Positions 42,579 through 53,897 of a DNA stretch of 64,000 bases are shown in pieces. Origin of the DNA: Maniola hyperantus. Its lineage: Eukaryota; Arthropoda; Insecta; Lepidoptera; Nymphalidae. The stretch spans positions 6,989,099-7,053,098 of the forward strand of contig NC_048553.1 of assembly GCF_902806685.2 (NCBI RefSeq), read 5' to 3'. Each line of letters opens with the position of its first letter. Within the stretch, counting starts at the first letter, position 1. The translations under genes and the position numbers were made by a program. The notes under the pieces were generated by a model. It had not been told where the DNA came from. It saw only the letters and a program-made list of their open reading frames with translations, and did no database searches.

Positions 42579-42826
42579 TCTAAATATATAAAAGTAAAAG
42601 GTGACTGATTGACTGACTGACTGGTTGACTGACTGACTGACTGACTGATCAATCAACGCACAGCTCAAACTACTGGACGGATCGGACTGAAATTTGGCAT
42701 GCAGATAGCTATTATGACGTAGGCATCCGCTAAGAAAGGATTTTTAAAAACTCAACCCCTAAGTGGGTGATATAGGGGTTTGAAATTTGTGTAGTCCACG
42801 CGGACGAAATCGCGAGCATAAGCAAG
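42579..42826 (+). mobile_element. Helitron-like subfamily C, full length
   Basis: TCTAAATATATAAAAGTAAA, an extended GACT block, CACAGCTCAAACTACTGGAC, TTTGGCATGCAGATAGC, ACGTAGGCATCCGCTAAGAA, CCACGCGGACGAAATCGCGA and CAAG where CTAG is expected. Confidence 0.8.
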
Positions 42827-42829
42827 TGT

Positions 42830-43610
42830 AAAATAAAGTTAACTCCTAAGCTTCACAGAGGATTTCTATACAGTTTTCGCTGTAATTTGAGTGACATTTT
42901 AGAAAAAGACATTTTAGAAAGTAAAAATACTTTAGGAAATCGAAGAGAAAAAAAATTGCGGGCATCAATTCATGTAGTAAAATAAGTAAAAGAATTTATC
43001 GATTAGAATTTTTATTTTATTTATTTTTATTAACAACAACCATACATTTTTAAATACTACATTACAGACTTCATTCCAATGCAGCAAAAACCTGGTCGGG
43101 TAATTAATATTGTTTTGATTTTAAAAATTAGCTAGTGCTCCATGATTTAAATTATTTACTAAGAACTAATAATTTCTTATTTTGGCGTCTCCTTTTTTTT
43201 AATATTAGGGTTGTATGCATTCTCGAAACCAATAATTAATCTATGGTTGTATGATTAGGTATTCTAAAAATTCAAGTACTAAAATAGAAGCTTCGGGGAA
43301 AAGATTTTTTAAACAATAAATAATAGGATGGCCATGAAACGAGGATGAAACTTTCAAAGAAAGCGTAGCGAGACCAATCCAGCCTATTCTGTCAGCAGAC
43401 GAAGTAACCGAGAGACGAACGTGGTTAAATAATATGTCATCGTGGGTACGTAAGATAGGTATTTTTGGCACCAACTAACGCAAACAATTAATAGATATGA
43501 ATATATTCAAATGTCATTTAGATAAATTATGCTTATATTTAATATTTATCCAACTCTTCTAACATAAAATACTTCTCAATCTTTTAACATAAAATACTTA
43601 CCACTAAAAA
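42830..43610. other. Unique-looking AT-rich stretch
   Basis: No gene or recurring family was recognised. A 77-codon minus-strand frame at 43241 has no recognisable motif. Confidence 0.4.
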
Positions 43611-43611
43611 T

Positions 43612-43690
43612 TAATTTTTAACCGACTTCAAAAAAAGGAGGAGGTTCTCAATTCGTCGGAATCTTTTTTTTTTTTTTTACAAAAAATATA
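43612..43690 (-). repeat. AAGTCGG-type repeat, 3' fragment
   Basis: TTAACCGACTTCAAAAAAAG, GAGGAGGTTCTCAATTCGTC and a T run. Confidence 0.7.
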
Positions 43691-43961
43691 CATTCAATTT
43701 ATATTCAACCTCATATTATTGAGTGTACCCAAACTCCAAAGCCAACCCAAGTTCAACCCTTCAACAACACATCAAAGCATATCTAATTAATTATGTAGTT
43801 ATTGACAGGGACTATACACGGCTCATGTCAAACCCATGAATAATAAAGACAAGCATAATATTCAGGCAATTATATTATATTGCTTGCACGGAACTTTAAG
43901 ATTTTGAACAGTTTTTATTATAGTCCATACTTATACTTATCAACTTATATATGTTATGTTA

Positions 43962-44171
43962 TAATGTTATAAATGCGAAAGTGTGTCTGTCTGTCTGTCT
44001 GCTAGCCTTTCAAGGCTCATCTGTTCAATCGATTTCGACCAAATTTGGTACAGAGATAGCTTGCATCCCGGGGAAGGACATAGGCTATTTGTTATCCCAG
44101 AAAATCGAAGAGTTCCCACGGGATATTTAAAAATCTAAATCCACGCGGATGAAGTCGCGGGCATCATCTAG
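43962..44171 (+). mobile_element. Helitron-like subfamily A, intact 3' end
   Basis: ATAAATGCGAAAGTGTGTCT, GTCTGCTAGCCTTTCAAGGC, TTCGACCAAATTTGGTACAG, GCATCCCGGGGAAGGACATA, CGCGGATGAAGTCGCGGGCA and CTAG before T. Confidence 0.85.
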
Positions 44172-44279
44172 TATGTTATAGATCGCACTTACACCTACCG
44201 CTGCAACATAGTAGACCTTTTAGACGTGTATGGTTATAACAGAAGTCGGTTAAAAATACAACACCAGTTCCTTCCTCGT

Positions 44280-44840
44280 ATATCTTAGACTTCATCATCA
44301 ATTACCACTTATTTAGGTAAGATTGCAGCCAAAGAACTTGTCATTAAGTAAATGAAATTAGTATGAAAGTGAGACCCAACAAAAATTTTAGCATCTTACT
44401 ATATTTAGGGTATTGACAAATTTATTTTAACAAAACTGGACATAAAATTACAATTACCGCGGTGCCGGAAAATTTTTTCAAGCTCCAATACTATGAGGCA
44501 ATTTAATTTTCATGTGCCCTCGAGGTAATTCTTATGGAAACGATTTCGTGGAGCAAGTTATTTTCTCAGATTTCGTATTTCATTTTACAAGCCCATTGTT
44601 GGGCGATGATAAAGGAGGTCGAGCCCTTAAGCTTCGCCCTTTAATACGATGTCTACTCACCGGTAATCATAGAGTAACATTAAAATAGAGCTGCAGAAAT
44701 CAGTTTCATGTACCTACCTACTGAGCAGCTTTATCGTACAACATTGATGACCCGTATGTTCAGAAAATTACCATATCTATGCAATTCACCAAGTGAGATT
44801 GCAGTCAAGGGCTAACTTGTATCTCAATAAAAATAAAAAC
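44280..44840 (+). mobile_element. Two SINE/LINE tail fragments
   Basis: 44285-44345 has TATCTTAGACTTCATCATCA and AGATTGCAGCCAAAG. 44775-44840 has AAGTGAGATTGCAGTCAAGG, GCTAACTTGTATCTCAATAA. Both match the 3' tail of the GGCGCAGTGGTG SINE. The sequence between is not recognised. Confidence 0.55.
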
Positions 44841-44900
44841 ATTCAAGTGCTTCAAAATTAAAATTAAGTTGGTCAATTTTTACTCAAAAATATAAGGATA

Positions 44901-45112
44901 CTAGCTGATGCTTGCGACTTTTTTCGCGTGGATTTAGGTTTTCGAAAATGCCGTGGGAACTCTTTGATTTTCCGGGATAAAAGTAGCCTATGTCACTTTC
45001 CAGGTATTTAACTCTACCCATGTAAAAAATCACGTCAATCCGTTGCTTCATTTGCGACGTAATTGAAGGACAAACCAACAAACAAAGACACTTTCACATT
45101 AATGATATCGGT
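44901..45112 (-). mobile_element. Helitron-like subfamily B
   Basis: CTAG, TTGCGACTTTTTTCGCGTGG, TTTTCCGGGATAAAAGTAGC, GTCAATCCGTTGCTTCATTT, AAACAAAGACACTTTCACAT. The 5' terminus is decayed. Confidence 0.75.
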
Positions 45113-45960
45113 AGGAATTTAAGGCAGAAAGTAAATACTTGCCTAGGAGATAAAAAGTAATTGATATGACGTACCCTCACAAAACTTGAAGGTTGGAATG
45201 CAAACTATACATAGCTCATTGAGTTTGATTCTCAGACACTCTAATTAATACAATTTCATAGGAATCTATAGGTTGCCTGCTTAGTAGGTACCTAACTAAG
45301 AATGAAAATAGCCACACCTTTCAAATTTTGAATAGCTTATAGTAAACTTTTATTATTTCGCTGGCACTTCTGCGATAACTAATCTACGAGGTCTCTACAA
45401 GAATTATGTGCGTTGTGAAATATAATACTTTCCTGTGAACAAAATTAAAATTCAGAAATCTACCGCACCTACCTACTTCGGGTAGAAAATTGTTGTCAAA
45501 ATATTTCATTTCCAAATTCCAATTAATTCCAGTACCTTAGTATTTAATGTAAATCTATTTGAGGTGATCTAGCATTCTTCCCACATAACTTTTCACTTTG
45601 AAACATCGATAGTATTAGAAAACAATTTTATCACAGCCAAGATATTAAGAAAATCTCCAGAGAAAATTTAATATAAAGCACACACGGAACAAGGGAATCA
45701 CTCTATTCCCGTAAGGTTGGTACGTGCAGAGATTTTGTGACGCAAAAGCGAACATTTTCTTTAAGCAATAGAAATACCAATCTGCTCTGTAAATTAATAA
45801 TTACCCTCGCGGCACGAGTGCAGGATAGCTTAATAAACCGTAAACAGACGAGACACACGGCACGGTAAAACATCGATCTAATTAATAAAAGTTACAAGTC
45901 CGTAGCCGATTGCAGGCAGCAGCAACAGGCGACGACGTGTCGCTGCGACACTTACGCGTA
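45113..45960. other. Unique-looking stretch
   Basis: No repeat or gene was recognised before the GC-rich island. Confidence 0.4.
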
Positions 45961-45964
45961 CTAA

Positions 45965-46123
45965 CGCGACAAGTCAAGATGGCAATCGGGGTACGAGGCG
46001 TGGGGATGCCCTGCACACCCGACGTCACCCGCGCTGTTCCACACCGGGTTAGCGCGGGTGATATGCGGGTGTGCGGGGCGTCGCCCCGCCTCATACCCCG
46101 ACTGCCATCTCAACCTGCCCGCG
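45965..46123. mobile_element. GC-rich palindromic island (ATGGCAATCGGGG family)
   Basis: CGCGACAAGTCAAGATGGCA, ATCGGGGTACGAGGC on the left invert to GCCTCATACCCCGACTGCCA, TCTCAACCTGCCCGCG on the right. CACCCGCGCT and AGCGCGGGTG form the inner stem. Several overlapping frames on both strands are artefacts of the GC content. Confidence 0.75.
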
Positions 46124-46124
46124 C

Positions 46125-46735
46125 GCAGTGCCGCACCCAGCGTTCGCTATCTGCATTAGTGTAAGTGCTGTATCTGTGCACAGTAGGTACACGAGCGCGT
46201 GGAACAATACATGCGCGAGCTCGCACTCGCATCGTAGGTCAGGCGTGTCTACTTAACTGCCGGGGACCTATACTATGCGAATATTCACAACTTTCTGACT
46301 CTTACTTTTATCACAGAATATATCATAGTACCTACCTACTAACGTACTTTTATGAAGAATATAAAAGTGAGACAGTCATTGTTTATGTGACTGTGTCACA
46401 CTAAGCTTTGTTCGTACACTAAGCGTGTTACAGTGCATCTTAATACGTTTACCGACTGTTCCCTCTCTATCATACAAGAATAATTATTCTCTTGACATCA
46501 CTTTCAATCTAACACAAAGCGGATCTGCACTGGGAGTAGACATGGATAGGTCGGTGTAAACACGTAGTGTATACCGATGGGATGTTCGTATGCTTTGATA
46601 CTGGTATTCAATTGTTTATTAGACATTCAAGGTGGAGACAAAGGCTGCTTTTCGGCTGCTGCGTAGAGAGGGATGTCGAGGAACCTCAAGAGAGCCCATT
46701 TTAAGGTCCGACTTTTGATGTGCAAGATTGTTAAC
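46125..46735. other. No gene or repeat recognised
   Basis: The first 120 bases stay GC-rich. Nothing recurring was found. Confidence 0.35.
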
Positions 46736-46738
46736 CTG

Positions 46739-46920
46739 TCCAGTACACGGCAGAGAATAATGTACATCAACCTTTAGAAGGAGATAGCTAATTTGTAGAG
46801 CATTGTATCTGACGTTGAGACGAAAAAACGTCATAGAGGTATGAGTGACAGAGACAACGCTCTACAAAGCCGAAATGTCATATTAAAAGCCGATGTACAT
46901 TATTTTCTGCCGCGTACTGT
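46739..46920. mobile_element. CAGTACGCGGC palindromic MITE, complete
   Basis: CAGTACACGGCAGAGAATAA and TTATTTTCTGCCGCGTACTG are inverted ends. The body folds as GTAGAGCATTGTATCTGACG against GACAGAGACAACGCTCTAC. ACCTG at 46734-46738 and 46921-46925 may be the target duplication. Confidence 0.8.
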
Positions 46921-46957
46921 ACCTGAACTTTAAACTGTGTAAGTATTATATTGTTTA

Positions 46958-47175
46958 CTAGCTGATGCCCGCGACTTCGTACGCGTGGATTTAGGTTTTT
47001 AAAAATCCCGTGGGAACTCTTTGATTTTCTGGGATAAAAAGTATGTCACTCTCCAGATGCAAAAAATCACGTCGATCTGTTGCTCCGTTGCGACGTGACT
47101 GAAGGACAAACCAACAAACCAATAAACCAACAAACCAACAAACAAACACACTTTCGCATTTATTAAGGGTACTGA
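46958..47175 (-). mobile_element. Helitron-like subfamily B, intact ends
   Basis: CTAG, GCCCGCGACTTCGTACGCG, TTTTCTGGGATAAAAAGTAT, GTTGCTCCGTTGCGACGTGA, a CCAACAAACC block and TTAAGGGTACTGA. A short extra CTAG…ACTTCGTCCGCG fragment abuts at 47176-47215. Confidence 0.85.
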
Positions 47176-47341
47176 CTAGCTTATTCTAGACTTCGTCCGC
47201 GTATGTAAAAATTTCATGAGTCTCAATCGCTCGATTGCAATCCAGGGAGACCTACAGCCGACATCTTTATATATAAAAATGAATTGCTAAATGATCGATG
47301 ACTCGAGCTTCGATGTGGCCCATAGTTAGCGACCATGTCAC

Positions 47342-47381
47342 GGATCCACACGGAACAGAAAAATCTGTTCCGTGCGGATCC
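47342..47381. repeat. Inverted repeat, 18-base arms
   Basis: GGATCCACACGGAACAGA and its near-complement flank an AAAA loop with one mismatch. An R-subfamily 5' fragment, TTTATATATAAAAATGAATT, lies upstream at about 47268. Confidence 0.8.
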
Positions 47382-47745
47382 ATAATATGTCATCACTGGG
47401 AACACACACTGTTCGTTCGCATGATACATAAAAAGTTAATAAATAACCGAATAGTTAGTACAACAGGGCGTCAACGCATAACAAGTCACTGTTAGACTTT
47501 TCGAAATATTTTACCAAGAACTCGCTGTAAGTCTTTTTCACTCGTAGAAAACCCTATTTTAAAGTTGGAAGTCAAGGAGAAAAGCAACACACATATTTCT
47601 AAGTCACGTTTAGGTCACCACGCGGATGACTACAAAGGACGTTGCGAGTTGCGACGCTGACTCAGGCACAGTCACTTCTTCTATTGTGGATTAACTTTAA
47701 GTTTTGTAGGGTTACCACGACGTGCTTTTAAGATTGAGACCCGTA

Positions 47746-47895
47746 CGCGACAAGTTGAGATGGCAATCGGGGTGGGGACGCCCCGCACATCCGCACAGTC
47801 TCCACGCTAACCTAGTGCGGGCGAGCTCGGGTGACGTGCGGGTGTGCAGGGCACCTCCCCGCCTCATACCCCGATTGCTATCTCGACGTGTCGCG
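47746..47895. mobile_element. GC-rich palindromic island (ATGGCAATCGGGG family)
   Basis: CGCGACAAGTTGAGATGGCA, ATCGGGGTGGGGACGCCCCG on the left; ATACCCCGATTGCTATCTCG and ACGTGTCGCG on the right. The inner part has GTGCGGGCGAGCTCGGGTGA. Confidence 0.75.
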
Positions 47896-47952
47896 GTGCG
47901 GACTATAGTTCCTTGGTTTCTGATTCAAAATTTGTTATTATAGAGTAGAGTG

Positions 47953-47998
47953 TTTAAATACCTAAATCCACGCGGACGAAGAAGCTGGCATTATCTAG
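47953..47998 (+). mobile_element. Helitron-like 3' end fragment
   Basis: ACCTAAATCCACGCGGACGA and GGCATTATCTAG. Confidence 0.6.
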
Positions 47999-48178
47999 CT
48001 ATGAAATAAATAGTAAGTAAATAATGGATTAAAAACTGATTTTCTTTTTGTAACAGCTTGAGTCATCCTCAATTTAACCATTCATTTACTTAATTAAAAT
48101 TCAGATCCCTCTACAAACTGATTACCCATTATGGTTTTAACAAAAACATGACTTGATGTAGGTACTTTATATTTAAAT

Positions 48179-48221
48179 ATAGATAATCGTGGTATGGTAG
48201 GTACATGCCACGATTATCTAT
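48179..48221. repeat. Inverted repeat, 14-base perfect arms
   Basis: ATAGATAATCGTGG and CCACGATTATCTAT flank a 15-base loop. Confidence 0.8.
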
Positions 48222-48244
48222 TTGATGTGTTTATTTATCGATAT

Positions 48245-48415
48245 TCAAATCAAATAGTTTATTCAAAATTACACTTTTTAAAAGTCGGTTGTTGCATTTT
48301 TAAGATGATATAGTGGTGATAATTTTTACGCGAACTTAAAACTAAAGCTACGAGGGTTCCAAACGCGCCCAGGTCTGAGAAGAGCCCACAACAAACTCAG
48401 CCGGGTATTTAATCC
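48245..48415 (+). repeat. Lepidopteran repeat (ACTAAAGCTACGAGG type), best copy
   Basis: CAAATAGTTTATTCAAAATT, CACTTTTTAAAAGTCGGTTG, AACTAAAGCTACGAGGGTTC, CAAACGCGCCCAGGTCTGAG, AAGAGCCCACAACAAACTC. Other copies are at 6835, 41945 and 51500. Confidence 0.65.
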
Positions 48416-48419
48416 AATT

Positions 48420-49145
48420 GCATGGGTCGTGGTCACGAGGGGACAAATAAAAACTTCAAATTAATCGTGGTATGTACCTACCCGTTGTGTACATATTGAT
48501 AAAATAAACGAAATAGATAAAGCTCTGATTCTCTGACATTAAATCTAAAATCGTCTATAATCTATAATCTCGTGGCGAGTAGAGGCACGCAGAGGCAAGT
48601 AGAGTCGGTCCGAGGCGGTCCGGTGCTCAGGTCAAGAGATTACTAGACGAAATTCCGCTAGTTTATTATTCTCGATATTTTAAATAGACACTAGACATCA
48701 TAGTCATCCTAGTCCGCACAAAAGTGCCAGTAGTTTCATCCTGACGTAACATTGGAGGCATATCATTGAATAACTTTCGACAGGCACCGGATAAACAGGC
48801 TTTTGCTACGCTTGCTAAACTACTACGTAAGCCAGAAGCCTTATCTTATAAGCTTATTTTGACAAAATTACCTATGAATTTATGAATATTGAATATTTAT
48901 TCAGTAGTAGAGCACAATTTACTTTGTAGAGTGAGTGGCCTAGTTGCGTCATTCAGCAATTGCGCTGGTTCCGTAACGTTAACAAAAGTCGAGAACGGAT
49001 GGTGACCAATTTTGGAGGTCCAAGTGCCGTTTCGTTTACTCGATGCCTTGAAAGTCGGAAATCAGTTCTTAGTATGATTTTATACTTATTTGCATAATAA
49101 AATAATGAATCATTCATAAAAATAAGTATTGGTACGCTTAAATAT
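48420..49145. other. No family recognised
   Basis: A short purine-rich GAGTAGAGGCACGCAGAGG patch lies near 48575-48625. No gene was recognised. Confidence 0.35.
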
Positions 49146-49149
49146 TCAT

Positions 49150-49310
49150 TATCATCACCAACCGATAGACGTCCACTGCTGGACTTAGGTCTCTTGTAGG
49201 GACTTCCACACGGTCTTGTGCCGCCTGAATCCAGCGGCTCCATGTAACTCGTCTGATGTCGTCCGTCCACCTAGTGGGGGTCTTCCAACGCTGCGCCTTC
49301 TGGTCGCCAT
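49150..49310 (-). pseudogene. RTE-type LINE, C-terminal fragment
   Basis: On the minus strand one frame encodes TPTRWTDDIRR, then SRWIQAAQDR. This fits the C-terminal tail of lepidopteran RTE-type endonuclease/reverse transcriptase. A deletion after the AQDR region shifts the frame. It is the best-conserved protein remnant in the window. Confidence 0.7.
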
Positions 49311-49784
49311 TCCACGATTACGGTATTAAATAATGTTTTAGACAACACATTCGTTAACTTTAAATCCTTAGTAAGTTTCACTGAAAACAGCTTGATTGTT
49401 TTTCAGATTAAGTAATACATTTATTTCAAGTTTGTTTTCATAAAACAATCCTGGAAGCATGAAAATACATATTTCTGCCAGAGTTATACGATTTCGTGCC
49501 ATCCAAAAAAACTACCAATTTTATGCGCTGTTCAATAAAATATTATGGTCGGCAATACACATAGCAAAAAATATAATGTAAAAGTTATTAAAAGTTTTAT
49601 TTGGGTTTCCGCGCAGAAACACGCTCGATGACTAATTATGTATGTATGTATTATGTATATTAGTATAGTATTTATATTTAGGAGCACAGTAGTTTTTCTT
49701 TTATTTGACATCCCACTCGATAAAATAGCAAAAAAAAATTAAAAACCCATGTAACATCCATCAGATTAATTTTGTTCGTATATA

Positions 49785-49910
49785 ATGTAGGTCCTATGTT
49801 ACCCGGACCATAACAACAGATCAATTGACACCAAATCAATAAAATCGGCCCAGTAGTTTAGCCACTACAGTGAGTACACATAGATACAAACTTACATACA
49901 TACATATACT
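49785..49910. repeat. Possible decayed Helitron-like fragment
   Basis: TGTTACCCGGACCATAACAA and AAAATCGGCCCAGTAGTTTA followed by CATACATACATATAC resembles the middle of lepidopteran short repeats. The assignment is weak. Confidence 0.3.
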
Positions 49911-49911
49911 G

Positions 49912-51495
49912 CCAAAATCATAACCCTTTCTTTTGACTTTGCCGTAGTCGGGAAAAAAGTACATTTCCCGAAATAACCCTATATAGTCGCAAACAGGCGA
50001 ATTTTTCATCCCGGGCCAAGTCGGGGCGGGCCGCAACTACCTATGTACTTAAATGAATGACTCATATGAGTTGAAAGAACCCAAGTTGTTTACAAAAGGC
50101 GATGATTCGCGAAGTTTCATATCAGTCCCAAATGATAAATAACTCAATCTATCACAAGAAAAAGAACTTCAGTCACGTAATATTCATTTCTACTCCACTA
50201 CTGTAGGCAATTTTGTAGAGTTTTTTGATAAAAAGCTGAAATATTGGTCTGGTGGTACTTCTGCGATTCCAGCATGACAAAGCGAAGCTTACAGCTGATT
50301 CATAGTTGGTTCACATTAAATTTATGGGAGAAACTGCCAGGTATTGTAGTTTGCCTTAACCTTGTACAGATTTTTTCCAAAAACAGCTATAAACTTGCTA
50401 ATGCCACCTATTTCAAACGCCAACATCTAACCATAGAATTATTGATAAGATAAAAATTAGAGGTAATAAAATTAGCGTGTCGATGACGTGACTATGAAGT
50501 TTTTTTATCCATCCTAAAATCATCAAATGCATCTAAAGAAGTTTTCACTTAAAAAAATATAATAATTTAAAAATCTTATAATAGTTAGTGAAACTATCCA
50601 TTCAACGCGCAGGTCTACTTATGTAAGTTTAGCGTACACTCAAGCAGCGCAGAAGAACTACATCATAGCCTTGAAACTTTTATCAAGCACCTCCTATAAG
50701 CTCTCGCGCCAATCGGTAGGTAAAAAACTTGTGCAACTCGCTCGAGTCAGAAATGTTTTCTTTTGCATAAACTGCGGCCATGCGAAAATTTCGAGAAATT
50801 TATTAGACTAACTTAGATAGATATTTAGTTTAAATCTACGGTAATTACTGTTCATGATTTCTTGTGGCTTTATTCACCATTTTTTTAATTTACTTAATTA
50901 ATTTTTAAATTATGTATTTCCATTCCCCGCTGGTACCATTCGTTTTTCAGCCGTTCTGTATTTTTTTCGCAATGCTTAATACGACGTCCATTAAAAATTT
51001 AAGTTTAAATAGAACTACATACTTAGTACAACCAAACCTACGATCTCTATGATTCAAACACAAATTGGTACTGAAATCGAAATTGTACATTCATTACATT
51101 CGCCTAGTTACTTGCCTACTTATCAAGCCAATACCAAAATTGCAAGAAATATTTCTAACTGGTACATTTTTACGATAGCTTATTACTTTATTAGGTCGAG
51201 TGGATAAAATTTTCTGGTCGAGGTAAAGCCAACAAATTGGACCATACCTACTCTGCCACCCAATTTCATGTTCAGGCGATTCACTTACTGGCAGCGCACT
51301 CCACATAACGAATGTTGGTTCAACTTTAGCCCAAAACTAAACCTTAATTCTGAGACTACACTTTAGACAAAAAGTTGTGAAACATATTCCACAACGTTTT
51401 GTCGAAAACGGCGGAAGTTTCCCACCATACATACCACTGCCATCATCACACCAGAGACAATTTGAAGAAAACTCCCGGACTCCCGGGTCTTATAT
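49912..51495. other. Unique-looking stretch
   Basis: No repeat family, RNA gene or motif-bearing ORF was recognised. Frames of 69 and 70 codons are chance-length. Confidence 0.4.
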
Positions 51496-51499
51496 TTTT

Positions 51500-51620
51500 A
51501 CCCGGCTGAGTTTATTGTGGGCTCTTCTCAGACCTGGGCGCATTTGTAATCCTCGTAGCTTTAGTTTTAAGTTTACTTATTTATTAATTATCTTACAAAT
51601 CCAACAAATGACAATCGAAA
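51500..51620 (-). repeat. Lepidopteran repeat (ACTAAAGCTACGAGG type)
   Basis: GGCTGAGTTTATTGTGGGCT, CTTCTCAGACCTGGGCGC, CTCGTAGCTTTAGTTTTAAG is the reverse complement of 48330-48410. Confidence 0.65.
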
Positions 51621-51641
51621 GTGGAAATATTACTTACTAGA

Positions 51642-51860
51642 CTAGATGATGTCCGCGACTTCGTCTGTGTGGATTTAGGTTTTTTATAAATCCTGTGGGA
51701 ACTCTGATTTTCGGGATAAAAAATAGCCTATGTTCTTCCCCAGGATGTAAGTTAAGTCTGTACCAAATTTCATCAAAATCGGTTAAATATTGAGCCGCAC
51801 AAAGCTGGCAGACAGACAGATGCACTTTCGCATTTTGAATACTAGTACTAATAGCATGGA
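51642..51860 (-). mobile_element. Helitron-like subfamily A
   Basis: CTAG, GTCCGCGACTTCGTCTGTG, TTCTTCCCCAGGATGTAAG, TTCATCAAAATCGGTTAAAT, GGCAGACAGACAGATGCACT, ATAGCATGG. Confidence 0.8.
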
Positions 51861-52125
51861 TTTAAAATAAATCATTTGACTTTGATTTTTGTCTTTTAAC
51901 GCCACAACCAAAGAGTATATAAAGTATAAACACTCACAACGTTTACCACTCCGTCATGTCGTCGTTAAAATCGTTATTCCATTCATTGTGGTGGCATGAA
52001 AAGCGTAATTTTGCAATCTAATGTAAAGTAATCTAAAGTAATGATAATGATCAAACATCAAAACGAGTCGCGCAGAGTTCCGCTGGACAAGCAGCACTAG
52101 ACAGTTAAACCTTATAAAGAAAGTT

Positions 52126-52217
52126 ATGTCCAGACTAGACGTGCATGAATTCAGAAGATTGATGAAGACAATAGAATCTGTTTCTAGCGATTTAAATGTC
52201 GCATGTTTGAACTTGCG
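52126..52217 (+). CDS. Possible first coding exon, very uncertain
   Basis: An ATG at 52126 opens 30 codons (begins MSRLDVHEFRRLMK, polar and helix-like) ending at GCG|GTAAGG, a good 5' splice donor. The frame is also open upstream to about 52060. No family is recognised, no acceptor-bearing partner exon was found, and such a segment can arise by chance. Confidence 0.12.
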
Positions 52218-52494
52218 GTAAGGGCTCTTGTGTTTATATATTCTGGTAACTAAAAAGCATCTTTATTTTCGCGTTGAAAACTTGAAAAGCTTGAAGTGTG
52301 TGCTAAAGTTTAAGTAGCGTGGTAATTGGCAGGTGTCGGTATATCTTCAGATTTTACTGTTAGGTACACTGAGAAGTAAAATAAGCAAGATGTAGTTTAA
52401 AACTCAACCCATGACTAAAATAAATTAACACAGTAAATGAACGCTTACTTAAATTGTAATAATATAGATATATAAATACGTTTTAAGTACCTAA

Positions 52495-52628
52495 TTAAAG
52501 ATCACTTGCTTTACCGGTGAAGGAAAACATCGTGAGGAAACCTGCATGCCTGAGAGTTCTCCATAATGCTCTCAAAGGTGTGCGAAGTCTACCAATCCGC
52601 ACTTGATCCGCGTGGTACACTATGGCCT
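52495..52628 (+). mobile_element. SINE (ATCATGAT-tail family), middle part
   Basis: AGGAAAACATCGTGAGGAAA, CCTGCATGCCTGAGAGTTCT, CCATAATGCTCTCAAAGGTG and TACCAATCCGCACTTG. Both the tRNA head and tail are missing. A GC-rich sequence replaces the 3' end. Confidence 0.75.
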
Positions 52629-52629
52629 G

Positions 52630-53045
52630 TAGCTCTGCCTGGCGTGAGCCCTAGGGCTCGAAGAAATAATTTGAGAGGCCGGGGGCAACGTCCTCCTAAG
52701 GGCGCCTTCAGACAATTGGTTAGACTATTGGTAAATCCGTACACCCCCTAGGCCGTGGCGTCCACGTCCGGGTGGCGTTAGAAATCGGGGACGCATTTTT
52801 CGCCGGCGAAGACGCTGTAATAAAGTTGAGTTGTGTAGCCTAGATACTAGGGGGTAAGGGTGTGTCCTAAAGGCTTTCTCAAAATAGTTTTTGGAAAGCT
52901 GTTTGAAATAGTAAGCTATTGTCGGGAGTTGGAGGTCTCTGTGGAGGTTGACGTTGCGCATGAATCACGGGGAGTCTGTAGCCATGCGCGTAAACTTACG
53001 TAGTAAACGTATGTAACCCTGAGGTTACTTTGCGGTTCGGTCCGT
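52630..53045. other. GC-rich unclassified block
   Basis: CCTAGGGCTCGAAGAAATAA, TTGAGAGGCCGGGGGCAACG and ACGTCCGGGTGGCGTTAG give a clear GC rise compared with the flanks. It looks like retroelement UTR or 5' region on one strand, but I recognise no family or frame. Confidence 0.35.
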
Positions 53046-53590
53046 CTGAATAGACCTTTACAACATAATTACATGAATTTTATTACAATACCCCGAGACC
53101 AATACATCTTGTTTTGTTCGATAAATATTGTAGTTTTAGCTAGAGCACTTTTCATAGTATAAACCTACACCTGGTTACGATGAATTAGTAATGCACCTCG
53201 ATGCGTTTGAAGAGCATTTTTAAGGACTTAAAACTGTTGTTGCAAATAGGATGAAGTACTCGAGCGAGCTTTCTTCTATGTGTTTTGGTATTATAATGTG
53301 TGGCATGCGTTACTAAAGTATCAGCTAAGGTGATTGCATATGGCTGCAAAAATACGGTAGGCTAATGCAACGCATTTTTCAGTAATGAAGGACGCATCAG
53401 AGGCAATCGTAGAAATGCTGATGAAGTCAACACAGGTCAGCGCTGATATGACCCTTGTACTTTGCTGTAAATATTATATAATCTTGAATAATCTTATAAT
53501 ATTTACAAAGAACAAAAAAAACCGTTGCAACTTTTTCCGAAATTATTAGAATGAGCGTCTACCCAATAGGTAGGTACACATCCAAAAATG
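53046..53590. other. No gene or repeat recognised
   Basis: AT-rich, with a weak inverted pair near 53465-53505 (TAAATATTATA against TATAATATTTA). Confidence 0.4.
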
Positions 53591-53591
53591 A

Positions 53592-53897
53592 AAAAACCTG
53601 TCAAATGCGAGTCGAACTCGCACATGAAGATTTTCGTGCCATGGTACAAAATATACTCGTAACAGCATGTAGTTACTTGTTAATTTTTTTTTATTAATTT
53701 GCATTTCAGCCATTCTAAAATTTGCCAACTTGGTTTTTCCTTGTTGTTATCGCTGCATACGCTCTGTGGAAATTTCAACTCTCTACCCATTACGGTTCAT
53801 GAGATACAGGTTACAGCCCACAGACAGACAGACGGATAGCGGAGGTTTAGTAATAGAGTCCCGTTGGCACAATTCGTGTACGGAACCCTAAAAAGCA
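53592..53897 (-). repeat. GGTTCCGTA-related repeat, second subfamily
   Basis: AACCTGTCAAATGCGAGTCG, AATTTCAACTCTCTACCCAT, TACGGTTCATGAGATACAGG, AATAGAGTCCCGTTGGCAC, GTGTACGGAACCCTAAAAA. It matches the 34471 copy throughout. Confidence 0.75.
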
